From assembly GCF_947498175.1 (NCBI RefSeq), contig NZ_CANMJB010000002.1, forward strand, positions 124,001-188,000: a stretch of DNA of 64,000 nucleotides, in the 5' to 3' direction. Below, piece by piece: positions 26,773 through 37,908 of the stretch (position 1 is the stretch's first letter; each line of letters starts with the position of its first letter). Under the pieces are notes generated by a model. It searched no databases. It saw only the letters and a program-made list of their open reading frames with translations, and was not told the origin of the DNA. The translations under genes and the position numbers were made by a program. This DNA is from an uncultured Algimonas sp. (GTDB lineage Bacteria; Pseudomonadota; Alphaproteobacteria; Caulobacterales; Maricaulaceae).

Positions 26773-26787
26773 GAACGGACCGCGAAC
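26773..26787 (-). promoter_or_regulatory. LexA (SOS) box of uvrB
   Basis: On the reverse strand the sequence is GTTC-GCGGTCC-GTTC, exactly the alphaproteobacterial LexA operator GTTC-N7-GTTC, 16 bases before the uvrB ATG. Regulation of uvrB by the SOS response is expected. The remaining intergenic DNA to 26975 shows no other clear signal. Confidence 0.8.
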
Positions 26788-26975
26788 GCCAAGGGTTCCG
26801 GACGCGTTTCGGACAGCCTCGCGGCTCGCGTTGCAACGGCTTTGTCAGAAAACCGACACGAAAACATGATGCGGACGGGCGGCGATCTTAGGGGTCTCGT
26901 AACGGACGGATGAAAAAGGATGTTCACCAGGTCGGACGAAAGTCCGGCGTCGTTTCGGAAATGGCCCCATAGCCC

Positions 26976-29303
<2,328 letters not shown>

Positions 29304-29318
29304 AACTTCAGCCTGCGA

Positions 29319-29858
29319 TCACAGGCCGCATACATCGGGCGGAGCAGGATCCGCTTGCACTCTATCGGTCGCAAATGACGCTTCGCTTTGCGGTGGAGCG
29401 TGAAAGACAAGGGTTTCGTAAGGCGCGCGCCTCATGGCTGCGCTTGCGCCTGGATGCAGTCCAGTGACGCACACTCTGCGACCGCTGATGTGAAGCGACA
29501 CGTGGTGATCGCCATCCGTTGATGCCGGTGAGGCTATAAGACCTGGCTTCCCTTCGACGGCCGCAAGATGGTCGAGCTGCGAGCGCATAGCTGCTTCGAA
29601 ATCCGGCTCGCTCGCGGCGACGGCGCCGGGAAAAACGGCCACGAAAGGCTTCAGGCCGAACTTGGCGAGATGACAGGTCAGATCTGCGTAAAGCTGCGCG
29701 GTCTGCGCATCACCGCCCAGTACATCGTAAAAGCGAACGGCTTGACCGTTCCGGCCGCTTGCTCCGAGGGCTCCTAGCGGCGGAAGGAACGCGTCGCGCA
29801 ACAGGCCGCGCGGGTAAGCGATGGCTTGGGCCTCATCGGTATTGGACGGGATCGTCAT
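29319..29858 (-). CDS. YqcI/YcgG-like hypothetical protein
   Basis: A 179-residue soluble protein. The second half (HHVSLHISGRRVCVTGLHPG, then MRRAPYETLVFHAP) resembles the C-terminal part of the YqcI/YcgG family, where a beta strand with a conserved CVxxLHP-like stretch is followed by a strand ending in VF. The match is by eye and partial; the N-terminal half is short for that family. No catalytic residues can be named. It converges on the hybrid kinase gene 15 bases away. Confidence 0.5.
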   Translation of the reverse strand: MTIPSNTDEAQAIAYPRGLLRDAFLPPLGALGASGRNGQAVRFYDVLGGDAQTAQLYADLTCHLAKFGLKPFVAVFPGAVAASEPDFEAAMRSQLDHLAAVEGKPGLIASPASTDGDHHVSLHISGRRVCVTGLHPGASAAMRRAPYETLVFHAPPQSEASFATDRVQADPAPPDVCGL

Positions 29859-29896
29859 GCCGCCACCGTGCCAGAGACGGCAGAAACAAGTCTTAT

Positions 29897-29914
29897 CCGA
29901 TGTTAACGCATCGG
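29897..29914. promoter_or_regulatory. Inverted repeat between crp-like and YqcI-like genes
   Basis: CCGATG-TTAACG-CATCGG, a perfect 6-bp inverted repeat, lies in the 64 bases between the 3' end of the Crp-like gene and the start of the YqcI-like gene. It could be an operator for the downstream gene or a 3' hairpin of the upstream one; no T-tract is present. Confidence 0.3.
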
Positions 29915-29922
29915 TCCGCCGG

Positions 29923-30645
29923 TCAGCCCGCCTCGAGATCGGGCGTGTCGATCAGACCGGTCCGCGCTTGCAACCCTTCGGGGTCGAGGATCGTGATGAC
30001 GTTGCGATTGAAAGTGACCAGTTTGTCCCGACCGAATTTCGTGAAGATCCGGCTGACCGTGACGTTGGAAAGACCCAGCGCATCGGCGATGTCGTATTGT
30101 GTCAAAGGCAGGCGCAACACGTTGGGGTCGTCGAAACCGTTGCGCCTCTGCTTGTCGCGGAGTCCCAGCAAGAAGCTGGCGATCTTGGCCGGAGCGCTGG
30201 CGAAAGCGAAGACCGACATCTGGCGCTGCAAGGCGATATATCCGCCGGCCAGCGTCTTCAGAACGGCCACCGACGCGGTTTCGTTGCGGGCCAGCGCTGC
30301 GGCGAACGGCTCGATCGGAATGCGCACGATCCGAGACGGTTCGAATGCGATCAGGCTCGACTCCGCGCGACGTTCGGCGAGGAACTCCAGGCCTGTCAAA
30401 TCCACGGGCACGTGGAAATCCAGCAGCAGGCGTTGCCCGTCCACACGATTCATGACGGTCGTCAGCCAACCTTCCAGCACGATATAGAGGCTGTCGACAT
30501 CGTCCCCGGCATGATGGACGGCTTGCTTGGCTTTCAGCCGCGTGCTGCTGAGCTCGATCCCCTGCAGCAAGGTCCGGCCTTCGCCTTGCAGTCCGAAATT
30601 GTGATCGAATGCCTCGAAGGCGAAATCGAGATTGCTGGCTTCCAC
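29923..30645 (-). CDS. Crp/Fnr family transcriptional regulator
   Basis: A 240-residue regulator. The cyclic-nucleotide-binding-like beta barrel lies at about 30-120 ([20 protein letters not shown]). A long dimerisation helix and a C-terminal winged helix follow, with [20 protein letters not shown] as the helix-turn-helix. It lacks the N-terminal Cys cluster of oxygen-sensing FNR and the Arg-Ser phosphate-cassette of true CRP, so the ligand is unknown. It lies between the YqcI-like gene and the divergent thrS. Confidence 0.9.
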   Translation of the reverse strand: MEASNLDFAFEAFDHNFGLQGEGRTLLQGIELSSTRLKAKQAVHHAGDDVDSLYIVLEGWLTTVMNRVDGQRLLLDFHVPVDLTGLEFLAERRAESSLIAFEPSRIVRIPIEPFAAALARNETASVAVLKTLAGGYIALQRQMSVFAFASAPAKIASFLLGLRDKQRRNGFDDPNVLRLPLTQYDIADALGLSNVTVSRIFTKFGRDKLVTFNRNVITILDPEGLQARTGLIDTPDLEAG

Positions 30646-30808
30646 GGCGGTTCCTCCTGACTCGTTTTGGCGTCTAGGCAGGCTGGACGGCGATCACAAG
30701 GGACTCGGGCCGTACTGTCGGCTTGCCGGATCGATGGCCTTCCGCCTTGCTCTTCGGGGCCAGCTTTGCCATTGCGCGCAATCCACATTTCTCCGGACTG
30801 CTGCTCCC

Positions 30809-32737
30809 ATGCCCACGCTGACTTTCCCCGACGGTGCCTCCCGCGACTTCGATCCCGGCGTGACTGCGCTGGATGTCGCCAAGTCCATCTCCAAAAGCCT
30901 GATGAAAAAGGTGCTGGCGGTGAAGCTGGACGGCGAGCTGCATGACGCGACCCGCCCTATCGAACAGGACGCCAGGATCGAACTCGTCACCGCCAAAGAC
31001 CCGGAAGGGCTGGAACTGATCCGCCACGATGCTGCCCATGTGATGGCTGAAGCAGTGCAGGAATTGTTCCCCGGCACTCAGGTCACGATCGGGCCGGCTA
31101 TCGAAAACGGATTCTACTACGACTTCCACCGCGACGAACCCATTTCCGCAGACGACTTCGCTGCCATCGAGAAGAAGATGGCCTATATCATCAATCGTAA
31201 CGACAAGTTCGAGCGCCAGGAGATGGACCGCGACGAAGCGATCGCCCTGTTTCGCGATATGGGCGAGGCCTTCAAGGCGGAGCTGATCGAAGACCTGCCC
31301 GAAGACGAAACCATCACCGTCTACAAACAGGGCAAGTGGTTCGACCTCTGCCGCGGCCCGCACCTGCCCAGCACGGGCAAGATCGGCAAGGCGTTCAAGC
31401 TGATGAAGGTGGCCGGGGCCTATTGGCGCGGTGATTCCAACAATCCGCAGCTGCAGCGTATCTATGGCACGGCTTGGGCGACGCAGGAGGATCTGGACGC
31501 GCACCTAAAGCAGATCGAGGAAGCCGAAGCGCGCGATCACCGCCGTTTGGGACGTCAGCTCGAATTGTTCCACTTCCAGGAGGAAGCGCAGGGTCAGGCC
31601 TTCTGGCATCCGAACGGCTGGACGCTCTACACCACGCTGATGGCCTACATGTCGCGCCGCCAGAAGGAATATGGCTATCAGGAGATCAAGACGCCGCAGA
31701 TGATGGACCGGAAGTTCTGGGAACAGTCCGGCCATTGGGAGAAATATCGCGAGAACATGTTCGTCGCGGAGATCGCGGACGAGGACAAGGTGCTGGCCTT
31801 CAAGCCGATGAACTGCCCGTGCCACGTGCAGGTCTTCAATCAGGGCATGAAGTCCTATCGCGACCTGCCGCTGCGCTATGCCGAATTCGGTTCCTGCCAT
31901 CGCTACGAGCCGTCGGGCGCGCTGCACGGGCTGATGCGCGTGCGCGGTTTCACGCAGGATGACGGCCACATCTTCTGCACGCTGGAACAGGTGACGGACG
32001 AGGTGAAGGCGTTCACGGAAATGCTCAAGAGCGTTTATGCCGATCTTGGCTTCGACGACGTAAAGGTGAACTTCTCGACCCGCCCCGAGACGCGTGTCGG
32101 CTCGGACGACTATTGGGATGTGGCCGAGGAGGCGTTGGGCAAAGCCGCAGATGCGTCTGGTCTCGAAGTCGTGCTGAACGAGGGCGACGGCGCGTTTTAC
32201 GGTCCGAAGCTCGACTTCGTTCTGCGCGATGCCATCGGGCGCGAATGGCAGGCGGGCACGATCCAGCTCGATCCCAACATGCCGGAACGCCTCGACGCCA
32301 GCTATATCGGTGCGGACGACCAACGCCACGCCCCGCTCATGCTCCACCGCGCCGTGTTGGGCAGTTTCGAACGGTTCCTCGGCATCCTGATCGAAAATTA
32401 TGCAGGCAAATTCCCGCTCTGGCTGTCGCCCGTGCAGGTCGTCGTCGCGACCATCACGTCCGACGCGGACGGTTATGCCGAAGAGGTCGCGGCGAAACTC
32501 AAGGCGGCGGGCCTGCGCGCCGAGCTTGATACGCGCAACGAGAAAATCAACTACAAGATCCGCGAACTGTCGGCCGACCGCAAGATCCCGGTCATCGCCG
32601 TGGTCGGCCGCCGCGAGGCCGAAGAGGGCAAGCTCGCCTTGCGCCGGCTTGGATCCAAGGGACAGCAGATCGTCACGGTCGAGGACGCCATTGCCGATCT
32701 CACCCATGAGGCCATGCCGCCGGATCTGAAGCGGTAG
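30809..32737 (+). CDS. thrS: Threonyl-tRNA synthetase
   Basis: Charges tRNA-Thr, 642 residues. The domains are TGS ([14 protein letters not shown] onward), the editing domain with [11 protein letters not shown] and the class II catalytic core with zinc ligands in [10 protein letters not shown] and [17 protein letters not shown]-terminal anticodon domain begins around VVVATITSD. The start at 30809 removes 59 spurious residues of the longer frame. An O-antigen-ligase gene starts 8 bases after its stop. Confidence 0.97.
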   Translation: MPTLTFPDGASRDFDPGVTALDVAKSISKSLMKKVLAVKLDGELHDATRPIEQDARIELVTAKDPEGLELIRHDAAHVMAEAVQELFPGTQVTIGPAIENGFYYDFHRDEPISADDFAAIEKKMAYIINRNDKFERQEMDRDEAIALFRDMGEAFKAELIEDLPEDETITVYKQGKWFDLCRGPHLPSTGKIGKAFKLMKVAGAYWRGDSNNPQLQRIYGTAWATQEDLDAHLKQIEEAEARDHRRLGRQLELFHFQEEAQGQAFWHPNGWTLYTTLMAYMSRRQKEYGYQEIKTPQMMDRKFWEQSGHWEKYRENMFVAEIADEDKVLAFKPMNCPCHVQVFNQGMKSYRDLPLRYAEFGSCHRYEPSGALHGLMRVRGFTQDDGHIFCTLEQVTDEVKAFTEMLKSVYADLGFDDVKVNFSTRPETRVGSDDYWDVAEEALGKAADASGLEVVLNEGDGAFYGPKLDFVLRDAIGREWQAGTIQLDPNMPERLDASYIGADDQRHAPLMLHRAVLGSFERFLGILIENYAGKFPLWLSPVQVVVATITSDADGYAEEVAAKLKAAGLRAELDTRNEKINYKIRELSADRKIPVIAVVGRREAEEGKLALRRLGSKGQQIVTVEDAIADLTHEAMPPDLKR

Positions 32738-32745
32738 CGCCCCGC

Positions 32746-34002
32746 GTGTTACTTCGTCGTCTATTGGACGCGTTTGCAAGCGGTTGGCTGCTCTTCTGGC
32801 TAGCCTTGATCGCCGTCTATATCCATTTCGGCGCGCTCGCCTTCGCCGGTCTCGTCATATTGCTGGGCGCAGTCGGCTGGCCCGTCTGGCTGCTGCATCG
32901 AAAGCACCTGCCGGTCACGACTTGCAATCTGTTGATGCCAATGGCGGCATTCGCCGCCTTTTTCATCTGGTTGGCCGCGACGAGCGGCTGGAGCGATCAC
33001 GGCCCCGATACAGCGCTGCGCCTAGGTGGTCAGATGGCGCTGGCCGCCGCGGTTCCGGCCTTGATCGCCACGCGTGCCGTGTGGACGCGCATCTTGCTGT
33101 CGCATCTGTTGATGGCGATGGTGATCGGCGGAGTCGCCGTGCTGGCGATGGATGTGGCGTCCGGCTACGGCATCAATATCTTCCTCAGCCCGATCGACGA
33201 AGGTGCCGACCTCAATCAGCGCCAAAGCGAAGCGGAGATGAATATCGGTCGCGGTCATGTCGCCTATGCGGTTCTGGCGCCGCTGGTGATCGCGCTCTTC
33301 GCGACCCGCTTGCCGCAGGGCCGGGCCGGACCCGTGGCGATCGGGTTCGTGGCGCTTCTGCTGGTCGGAACCCTGTTGAACCGGTTGGCCATCGCCCCGA
33401 TTATTTTGGTCTCCGCTTTGGCGTTTCTCTATATCGGCTATCATCGGCCGACTGCCGGGTTGCGTTTGTCGCTAGGTGCACTTGTCGGATCCGTTCTGTT
33501 CGCGCCGCTGGTCGGGATCGCGGCGCGATTGAGCGGCGAAGGCCTGATGGCGCGTTTGCCGATGAGTTGGGACCACCGCCTGCGTATGTGGGATTATAGC
33601 TTGTCGCGCATTGGCGAAGCGCCTTGGTTCGGGCACGGGCTCGACCGGTCGCGCACCATGGCAGGCGATTTCACGACACGCATCGGCGTGGATATCCCCT
33701 TCGTATCGTTGCATCCGCATAATGTTGGCTTGCAAACCTGGATGGAGACGGGACTGGTCGGCGCGTTTCTGCTCACCCTTGCGCTTGTGTCGCTTTACAG
33801 GCCTCTGAAGACGTTGGCGGGCGGCTCGCCATGGCGCGCGGGGGCCGTGTCCGGCCTGCTGATGGGTGCGACCGTGGGCGGCGCCGTGACGGTCGGGGCG
33901 TGGCAATATTGGTGGTGGGGCCTGATCGTGTTGGCGCTATCGCTTGTTTTGCTGATCCCGGCCGGAGCGCGGCTAAGCGAACGCGACATCATATCCGCAT
34001 GA
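32746..34002 (+). CDS. O-antigen ligase family (WaaL/RfaL-like) membrane protein
   Basis: A 418-residue polytopic protein with about 11 hydrophobic helices. The large periplasmic loop (about 225-330) contains HPHNVGLQTWMETG, the Wzy_C hallmark that holds the catalytic His of WaaL-type ligases. These enzymes move a lipid-linked glycan onto lipid A core or a protein. The start is GTG at 32746, just behind thrS. The stop overlaps the next glycosyltransferase start (ATGA), so both probably act in one surface-glycan pathway. The acceptor is unknown. Confidence 0.82.
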   Translation: MLLRRLLDAFASGWLLFWLALIAVYIHFGALAFAGLVILLGAVGWPVWLLHRKHLPVTTCNLLMPMAAFAAFFIWLAATSGWSDHGPDTALRLGGQMALAAAVPALIATRAVWTRILLSHLLMAMVIGGVAVLAMDVASGYGINIFLSPIDEGADLNQRQSEAEMNIGRGHVAYAVLAPLVIALFATRLPQGRAGPVAIGFVALLLVGTLLNRLAIAPIILVSALAFLYIGYHRPTAGLRLSLGALVGSVLFAPLVGIAARLSGEGLMARLPMSWDHRLRMWDYSLSRIGEAPWFGHGLDRSRTMAGDFTTRIGVDIPFVSLHPHNVGLQTWMETGLVGAFLLTLALVSLYRPLKTLAGGSPWRAGAVSGLLMGATVGGAVTVGAWQYWWWGLIVLALSLVLLIPAGARLSERDIISA

Positions 34003-34865
34003 ACGGCAAACCGCGCATCAGCGTCGTCATGGTCTCCTACCGGACCGGACCGGCTCTGTTGGACGCGGTGCGCGCAATCGGTGCCGATCCAGACATCGCC
34101 GAACTGATCGTCGTGGATAACGGCAATAGCGCCGCAGACCGCGTGGCCCTCCTCGGAACGGCCCAGACGACGGGAAAGGCGCGCCTGTTGCAGGGCCACG
34201 GCAATGTCGGCTTCGCCCGGGCCTGCAATTATGGCGCGCGGCTGGCGGGCGGGGACTATCTGCTGTTTCTCAACCCCGATGCAGTGGTCGAACATGGTGC
34301 GGCCTGCAAGCTTGTCGAAGCGGGCAGGGACTGCGCGCGTCCCTGGATTGCAGGGGCGCTGATATTGGACGCGCAGGGCCGAGAACAGCGCGGCGCCCGC
34401 CGCGGCGCGCTGACGGTCGTGTCGGCTCTAGCAGGTTTCACCGGCCTGCACCGCTTGCCGGGTTTGCCTTCTATTCACCGTCATGCCGAACCGATGCCGG
34501 TAGGCCCCGTGCCGATGCCGACCGTTTCGGGAGCGGCAATGATGATGAACCGCATGGGCTTCGAGGCCGTCGGCGGGTTCGACGAAGGCTATTTCCTGCA
34601 TGTCGAAGACATCGCCCTGTGCCGCACGGTTCGGCAGGCGGGCGGGACGGTTCTGTTCGTCCCCGGCGCACGCGTAATGCATCATGGCGCGACATCGGAC
34701 GTGGCGCACTGGCGGGTGGAACGGCACAAGCTGCGCGGTTTTCTGCGCTATTTTCGCACGGCCGGTCCGGGGGCGGGGCCGCTAATCGCCACAGTCCTAC
34801 TCGCTCCATTGATCGCCGGGGCGATCACGGGACGCCTGATCTGGACGGCGTTGCGTCGGCGATGA
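33999..34865 (+). CDS. Glycosyltransferase family 2
   Basis: A 288-residue GT-A fold transferase of the rhamnosyl/WcaA-like group. It begins RISVVMVSYRTGPALLDAVR, then LIVVDNGNS, the GNVGFARACNYGA acceptor-side motif and FLNPDA as the DxD-equivalent. The later GGFDEGYFLHVEDIALC carries the catalytic Asp/Glu. A C-terminal hydrophobic tail (PLIATVLLAPLIAGAITG) may anchor it. The start ATG 33999 overlaps the ligase stop. Its last 69 bases overlap the 3' end of the convergent ArnT-like gene. Confidence 0.9.
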   Translation: MNGKPRISVVMVSYRTGPALLDAVRAIGADPDIAELIVVDNGNSAADRVALLGTAQTTGKARLLQGHGNVGFARACNYGARLAGGDYLLFLNPDAVVEHGAACKLVEAGRDCARPWIAGALILDAQGREQRGARRGALTVVSALAGFTGLHRLPGLPSIHRHAEPMPVGPVPMPTVSGAAMMMNRMGFEAVGGFDEGYFLHVEDIALCRTVRQAGGTVLFVPGARVMHHGATSDVAHWRVERHKLRGFLRYFRTAGPGAGPLIATVLLAPLIAGAITGRLIWTALRRR

Positions 34866-36485
34866 GTATGCCCACTCGGTCAACGCTGCGGCCGAACACT
34901 CCGTCGTGTCGAACATTGTCAGCGTCATCTGTCGTCCTTTGGCGTAGTTCGTTCCGGATACGCTCTCGCCCGCACCGGCACAGGCGGGTGGCGGCGTGCC
35001 GGATGCCAGCACCAACACATCGCCGGGACGAGCGCCGCGGGTCAGCTGCGTATCGGTACCTGCCATGAAGACCAGTGAAGGTTCGCGGTAGTCGGGGGAC
35101 ACGATGCGTGCGCCAGCCGGCGATTGCGCGACCAGGCGCGGCGTCAGGTCCAGCAACGGGCTGCGCGACAGGGCGGTAAAACCCAGTCCGACGAACAGGG
35201 CGGCCAAGGCAAGCGCGACCCGGTCGCGTGCTTGCCGGACAAACCAGAGAGCGGCGACGGAGAGTGCGGTCAAACTGGCCGCCACGCTGACAGACAGGAC
35301 CGGACCGGCGCGCTCCCAAATCGCTGCTCCTGTGCCGACCGACAGCAGGGCGGCGACGAAAGCGGCGACCGCGAGTCCCGCTATACGCGTTCGCCCCGCC
35401 TCCGTCAGGCGAACCCAACCCGCTCCAGCCAGCAGCGCCAGAGCCGGATAGAGCGGCAGCGTGTAATGCGGCAATTTGGTCGGAACGAATTCCAGCAAGA
35501 CCCACATCGGCAGCGTCCAGGCGACAAGCAATCGCACAGTTGCATTTCGCCGCTCCCGCCAGGCGAACATTGCCGCGACGGGCAAGGCGAGCACGCCTGG
35601 CCAGAACATGGCCAGCGTCGTCAGGGCGTAGTAGCCCGGCGTCCCGCCATGCGTTTCCTGTGCGCCCGCGATCTTGCCGCCCAGGTCGCGGCCCAGCGCT
35701 TCGGCGAAAAACGCGCCGTCCGTCTCGATGCCGATGGCGATGAACCAGGGCAGGGTGATACCCAACGCGACGAGGATCGGTAGCGGCCGGGCCAACGCGC
35801 GCAAACGTTTCGCCGAACGGGTCCAGAGCGCGTCGGTCAGCAAGGCAAGCCCGCCCACGCCCAGCAGGATAGGACCCTTGATCAGCGTCCCGACTGCGAT
35901 AGCGAACCAGGTCTGCCAAGCCTTGCGCGCCGCGATCCCGTAGAGCGCGACCGCTGCCGCGCCCGCCAGAAGGGCATCCGTTTTGGCGATATGCGCTTCG
36001 AAAGCGAGCGAGACCGACACGGCGATCCATCCTGCGCCGAGCAGGGCTTCGCGCCGCCCGAACAGAGCCGCACCCGTCAGATAGGTCGCCCAGACGGCGA
36101 TCAGGGCGCCGATCACGCTGGGCAGGCGGTGCGCCCAGGCCGCGCGCTCGCCGCGTCGCACATCGTCCAGTTGACCCGTTGCCGTCAGACTCGCCAGCTG
36201 CGCCCAGTACGCACCCGCCGGTTTCTTGTAACGCGCCTCGTCCTGGAAGCGGATGTCGATCAGATCGCCTGTCTCCGCCATCTGGACGGTGGCCTGCATA
36301 TAGCGGGCCTCGTCCCGGTCCACAGGCGGCAGGGCGGCCAGGCCGGGCAGGTAGGCGACCAGCGCGATCAGTGCCAAGAAGGCGAGGTCCAGCCATCTAT
36401 GCGCACGCGTCTGGGTCACGAACGGCGCATGGACCGATGGGCGCGCCAGGGCAAGACTGCAGGCCGCCGCTTGCCTGCACGGCAC
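34797..36485 (-). CDS. ArnT-like glycosyltransferase (family 39/83) membrane protein
   Basis: Up to 562 residues with about 12 helices. The first periplasmic loop carries PPVDRDEARYMQATVQM and ARYKKPAGAYW, the signature of ArnT/PMT-type transferases that use undecaprenyl-phosphate sugars. A C-terminal soluble part of about 120 residues follows. The first 21 residues look unlike a protein start, and a GTG at 36422 is a good alternative. The divergent neighbour encodes a dolichyl-phosphate-sugar-synthase-like family 2 enzyme, which would make the lipid-linked donor, so the two form a likely ArnC/ArnT-type pair. The sugar and target are unknown. The 3' end overlaps the convergent transferase by 69 bases. 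Confidence 0.85.
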   Translation of the reverse strand: MPCRQAAACSLALARPSVHAPFVTQTRAHRWLDLAFLALIALVAYLPGLAALPPVDRDEARYMQATVQMAETGDLIDIRFQDEARYKKPAGAYWAQLASLTATGQLDDVRRGERAAWAHRLPSVIGALIAVWATYLTGAALFGRREALLGAGWIAVSVSLAFEAHIAKTDALLAGAAAVALYGIAARKAWQTWFAIAVGTLIKGPILLGVGGLALLTDALWTRSAKRLRALARPLPILVALGITLPWFIAIGIETDGAFFAEALGRDLGGKIAGAQETHGGTPGYYALTTLAMFWPGVLALPVAAMFAWRERRNATVRLLVAWTLPMWVLLEFVPTKLPHYTLPLYPALALLAGAGWVRLTEAGRTRIAGLAVAAFVAALLSVGTGAAIWERAGPVLSVSVAASLTALSVAALWFVRQARDRVALALAALFVGLGFTALSRSPLLDLTPRLVAQSPAGARIVSPDYREPSLVFMAGTDTQLTRGARPGDVLVLASGTPPPACAGAGESVSGTNYAKGRQMTLTMFDTTECSAAALTEWAYSSPTQRRPDQASRDRPGDQWSE

Positions 36486-36505
36486 GCGCCTGCCAAAGCG
36501 CGTTC

Positions 36506-37264
36506 ATGTCAGAGGAAGTGGAAACTGCGGAAACGAAAACCGCGCCGGATCTGGCGGTCGTGCTGCCGGCTTATAACGAATCCGGCAATCTCGGCACGCT
36601 CATCGCGGAGATCGACGCGGCGCTCGCGCACGTACCGCACGAAATCGTCGTGACCGACGACGGCTCCACAGACGACACACAGGCCCGGCTGCTGGCGCTC
36701 AAGGCCGACTATCCACAACTGCGCGTGCTGTCCCATCGAAGGAATGCCGGGCAGTCGCGCGCCCTCAGGACCGCGATCATGGCGGCCCGCGCACCGGTCA
36801 TCGCCACGATGGATTCGGATGGCCAGAACGTGCCCGCCGACATTCCCGCCCTGTACGCGCAGCTGAGCCGGTCCGACGCGCCTGATACGCTTGCCATGGT
36901 CGGCGGGCGCCGTGCCAAACGCCGCGATACCGTCGCAAAGCGGCTCGGTTCGCGCGTCGGCAACGGCGTGCGCAAACGGCTGCTCCACGACGAGGCGGAC
37001 GATACGGGTTGCGGATTGAAGGTCTTCCGGCGGCAGGCCTTCCTGGAGCTGCCCTATTTCGATCACATCCACCGATATTTACCGGCATTGATGCTGCGCG
37101 AAGGTTACACCTGCGAATATCGCGACGTTGACCACAGGCCGCGCGGCGAAGGCGAAAGCAAATACACAAATTTTGGCCGCCTCAAGGTCAGCCTCGCCGA
37201 TCTGCGCGGCGTCCGGTGGCTCAATAGCCGCGCACGGCAGTCGGGCGGTTACGACGAATTATAA
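36506..37264 (+). CDS. Glycosyltransferase family 2, polyprenyl-phosphate sugar synthase type
   Basis: A 252-residue enzyme without transmembrane helices. It shows DLAVVLPAYNESGNLGTLIA, VTDDGSTDDT, ATMDSDGQNVPADIP (DxD) and the DPM-like end HRPRGEGESKYTNFGRLKVS. These mark the dolichol-phosphate-mannose-synthase/ArnC side of GT2, which moves a sugar from a nucleotide to a polyprenyl phosphate. The start ATG 36506 is 20 bases from the opposing gene's first ATG. The lack of a C-terminal membrane domain makes it the DPM1 type rather than the full ArnC type. Confidence 0.9.
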   Translation: MSEEVETAETKTAPDLAVVLPAYNESGNLGTLIAEIDAALAHVPHEIVVTDDGSTDDTQARLLALKADYPQLRVLSHRRNAGQSRALRTAIMAARAPVIATMDSDGQNVPADIPALYAQLSRSDAPDTLAMVGGRRAKRRDTVAKRLGSRVGNGVRKRLLHDEADDTGCGLKVFRRQAFLELPYFDHIHRYLPALMLREGYTCEYRDVDHRPRGEGESKYTNFGRLKVSLADLRGVRWLNSRARQSGGYDEL

Positions 37265-37370
37265 GCGCGCGCGCCGGACCCTCAGATCCAGAACGGAAAG
37301 TTGCGTGAATGAACGTGGAACGGTTGCACTTCGGGCGGACAAGCGTCCAACTCCTACACCTGAAGAAAGG

Positions 37371-37402
37371 ATGCATCGGGACGCTTCACAACGAATGCAT
37401 CG
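37371..37402. repeat. Direct repeat ATGCATCG, 24-base period
   Basis: ATGCATCG occurs at 37371-37378 and again at 37395-37402, upstream of a CtrA-like box and the gene at 37471. ATGCAT is itself palindromic. This could be a paired operator or chance. Confidence 0.25.
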
Positions 37403-37403
37403 C

Positions 37404-37419
37404 TTTACCCGACTTTAAC
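37404..37419 (+). promoter_or_regulatory. CtrA-like box before the membrane protein/EAL pair
   Basis: TTTA-CCCGACT-TTAAC lies 52 bases before the start of the gene at 37471, in a region with further GTTAAC. It is one base away from the CtrA consensus and identical in form to 16295-16310. A cell-cycle link would suit the c-di-GMP-type gene downstream; inferred. Confidence 0.4.
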
Positions 37420-37470
37420 GCGTCTACCCTTATCGTTAGCGCTGGTTAACCACATTTCGCGAGGGCTGCC

Positions 37471-37908
37471 ATGGGCGCTCTGTCCGTTTTCCCGCTCATG
37501 ATCATCCCGGTGGTCATCTACAACCTTCTGGCCCTAACGGGTCAGGCTTTGACGACCGTGGATCAGATGCGCCTGAGGCTCGATACGGACTTTCTCAGCG
37601 TGCCCATGTCCAGCGGCGTCGTCTGGTCGATCACGCCGGGCCATGCGCTGACGGGACTGGCGCTGGTCTGCCTCTTCTTCGAACTGATCAAATCGACCGG
37701 CACGGGCCGCGCCGCCGTGATGAACCATGCCTTCTCGCTCGTGCTGTTTGTGCTCTGCCTCGTGCAGTTCCTGCTCATGCCCGCTTTCGCCACCTCGGTC
37801 TTTTTCCTGATCGGGACGATGGCGCTGCTGGATGTGCTGGCCGGCTTCATGGTGACCATCGCCTCGGCGCGTCGGGACATCGGCGTCGATGGCGCCTTCG
37901 CCGACTGA
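37471..37908 (+). CDS. Four-helix membrane protein of unknown function
   Basis: A 145-residue integral membrane protein with hydrophobic segments at about 3-22, 48-70, 85-105 and 108-132. The loop between helices 1 and 2 (TTVDQMRLRLDTDFLSVPMS) and the helix start SGVVWSITPGHALTGLALVC are reminiscent of conserved alphaproteobacterial hypothetical proteins, but no function is known to me. Its end overlaps the start of the EAL-domain gene by 20 bases, suggesting a coupled pair, perhaps a membrane partner for the signalling protein. A CtrA-like box lies upstream. Confidence 0.75.
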   Translation: MGALSVFPLMIIPVVIYNLLALTGQALTTVDQMRLRLDTDFLSVPMSSGVVWSITPGHALTGLALVCLFFELIKSTGTGRAAVMNHAFSLVLFVLCLVQFLLMPAFATSVFFLIGTMALLDVLAGFMVTIASARRDIGVDGAFAD

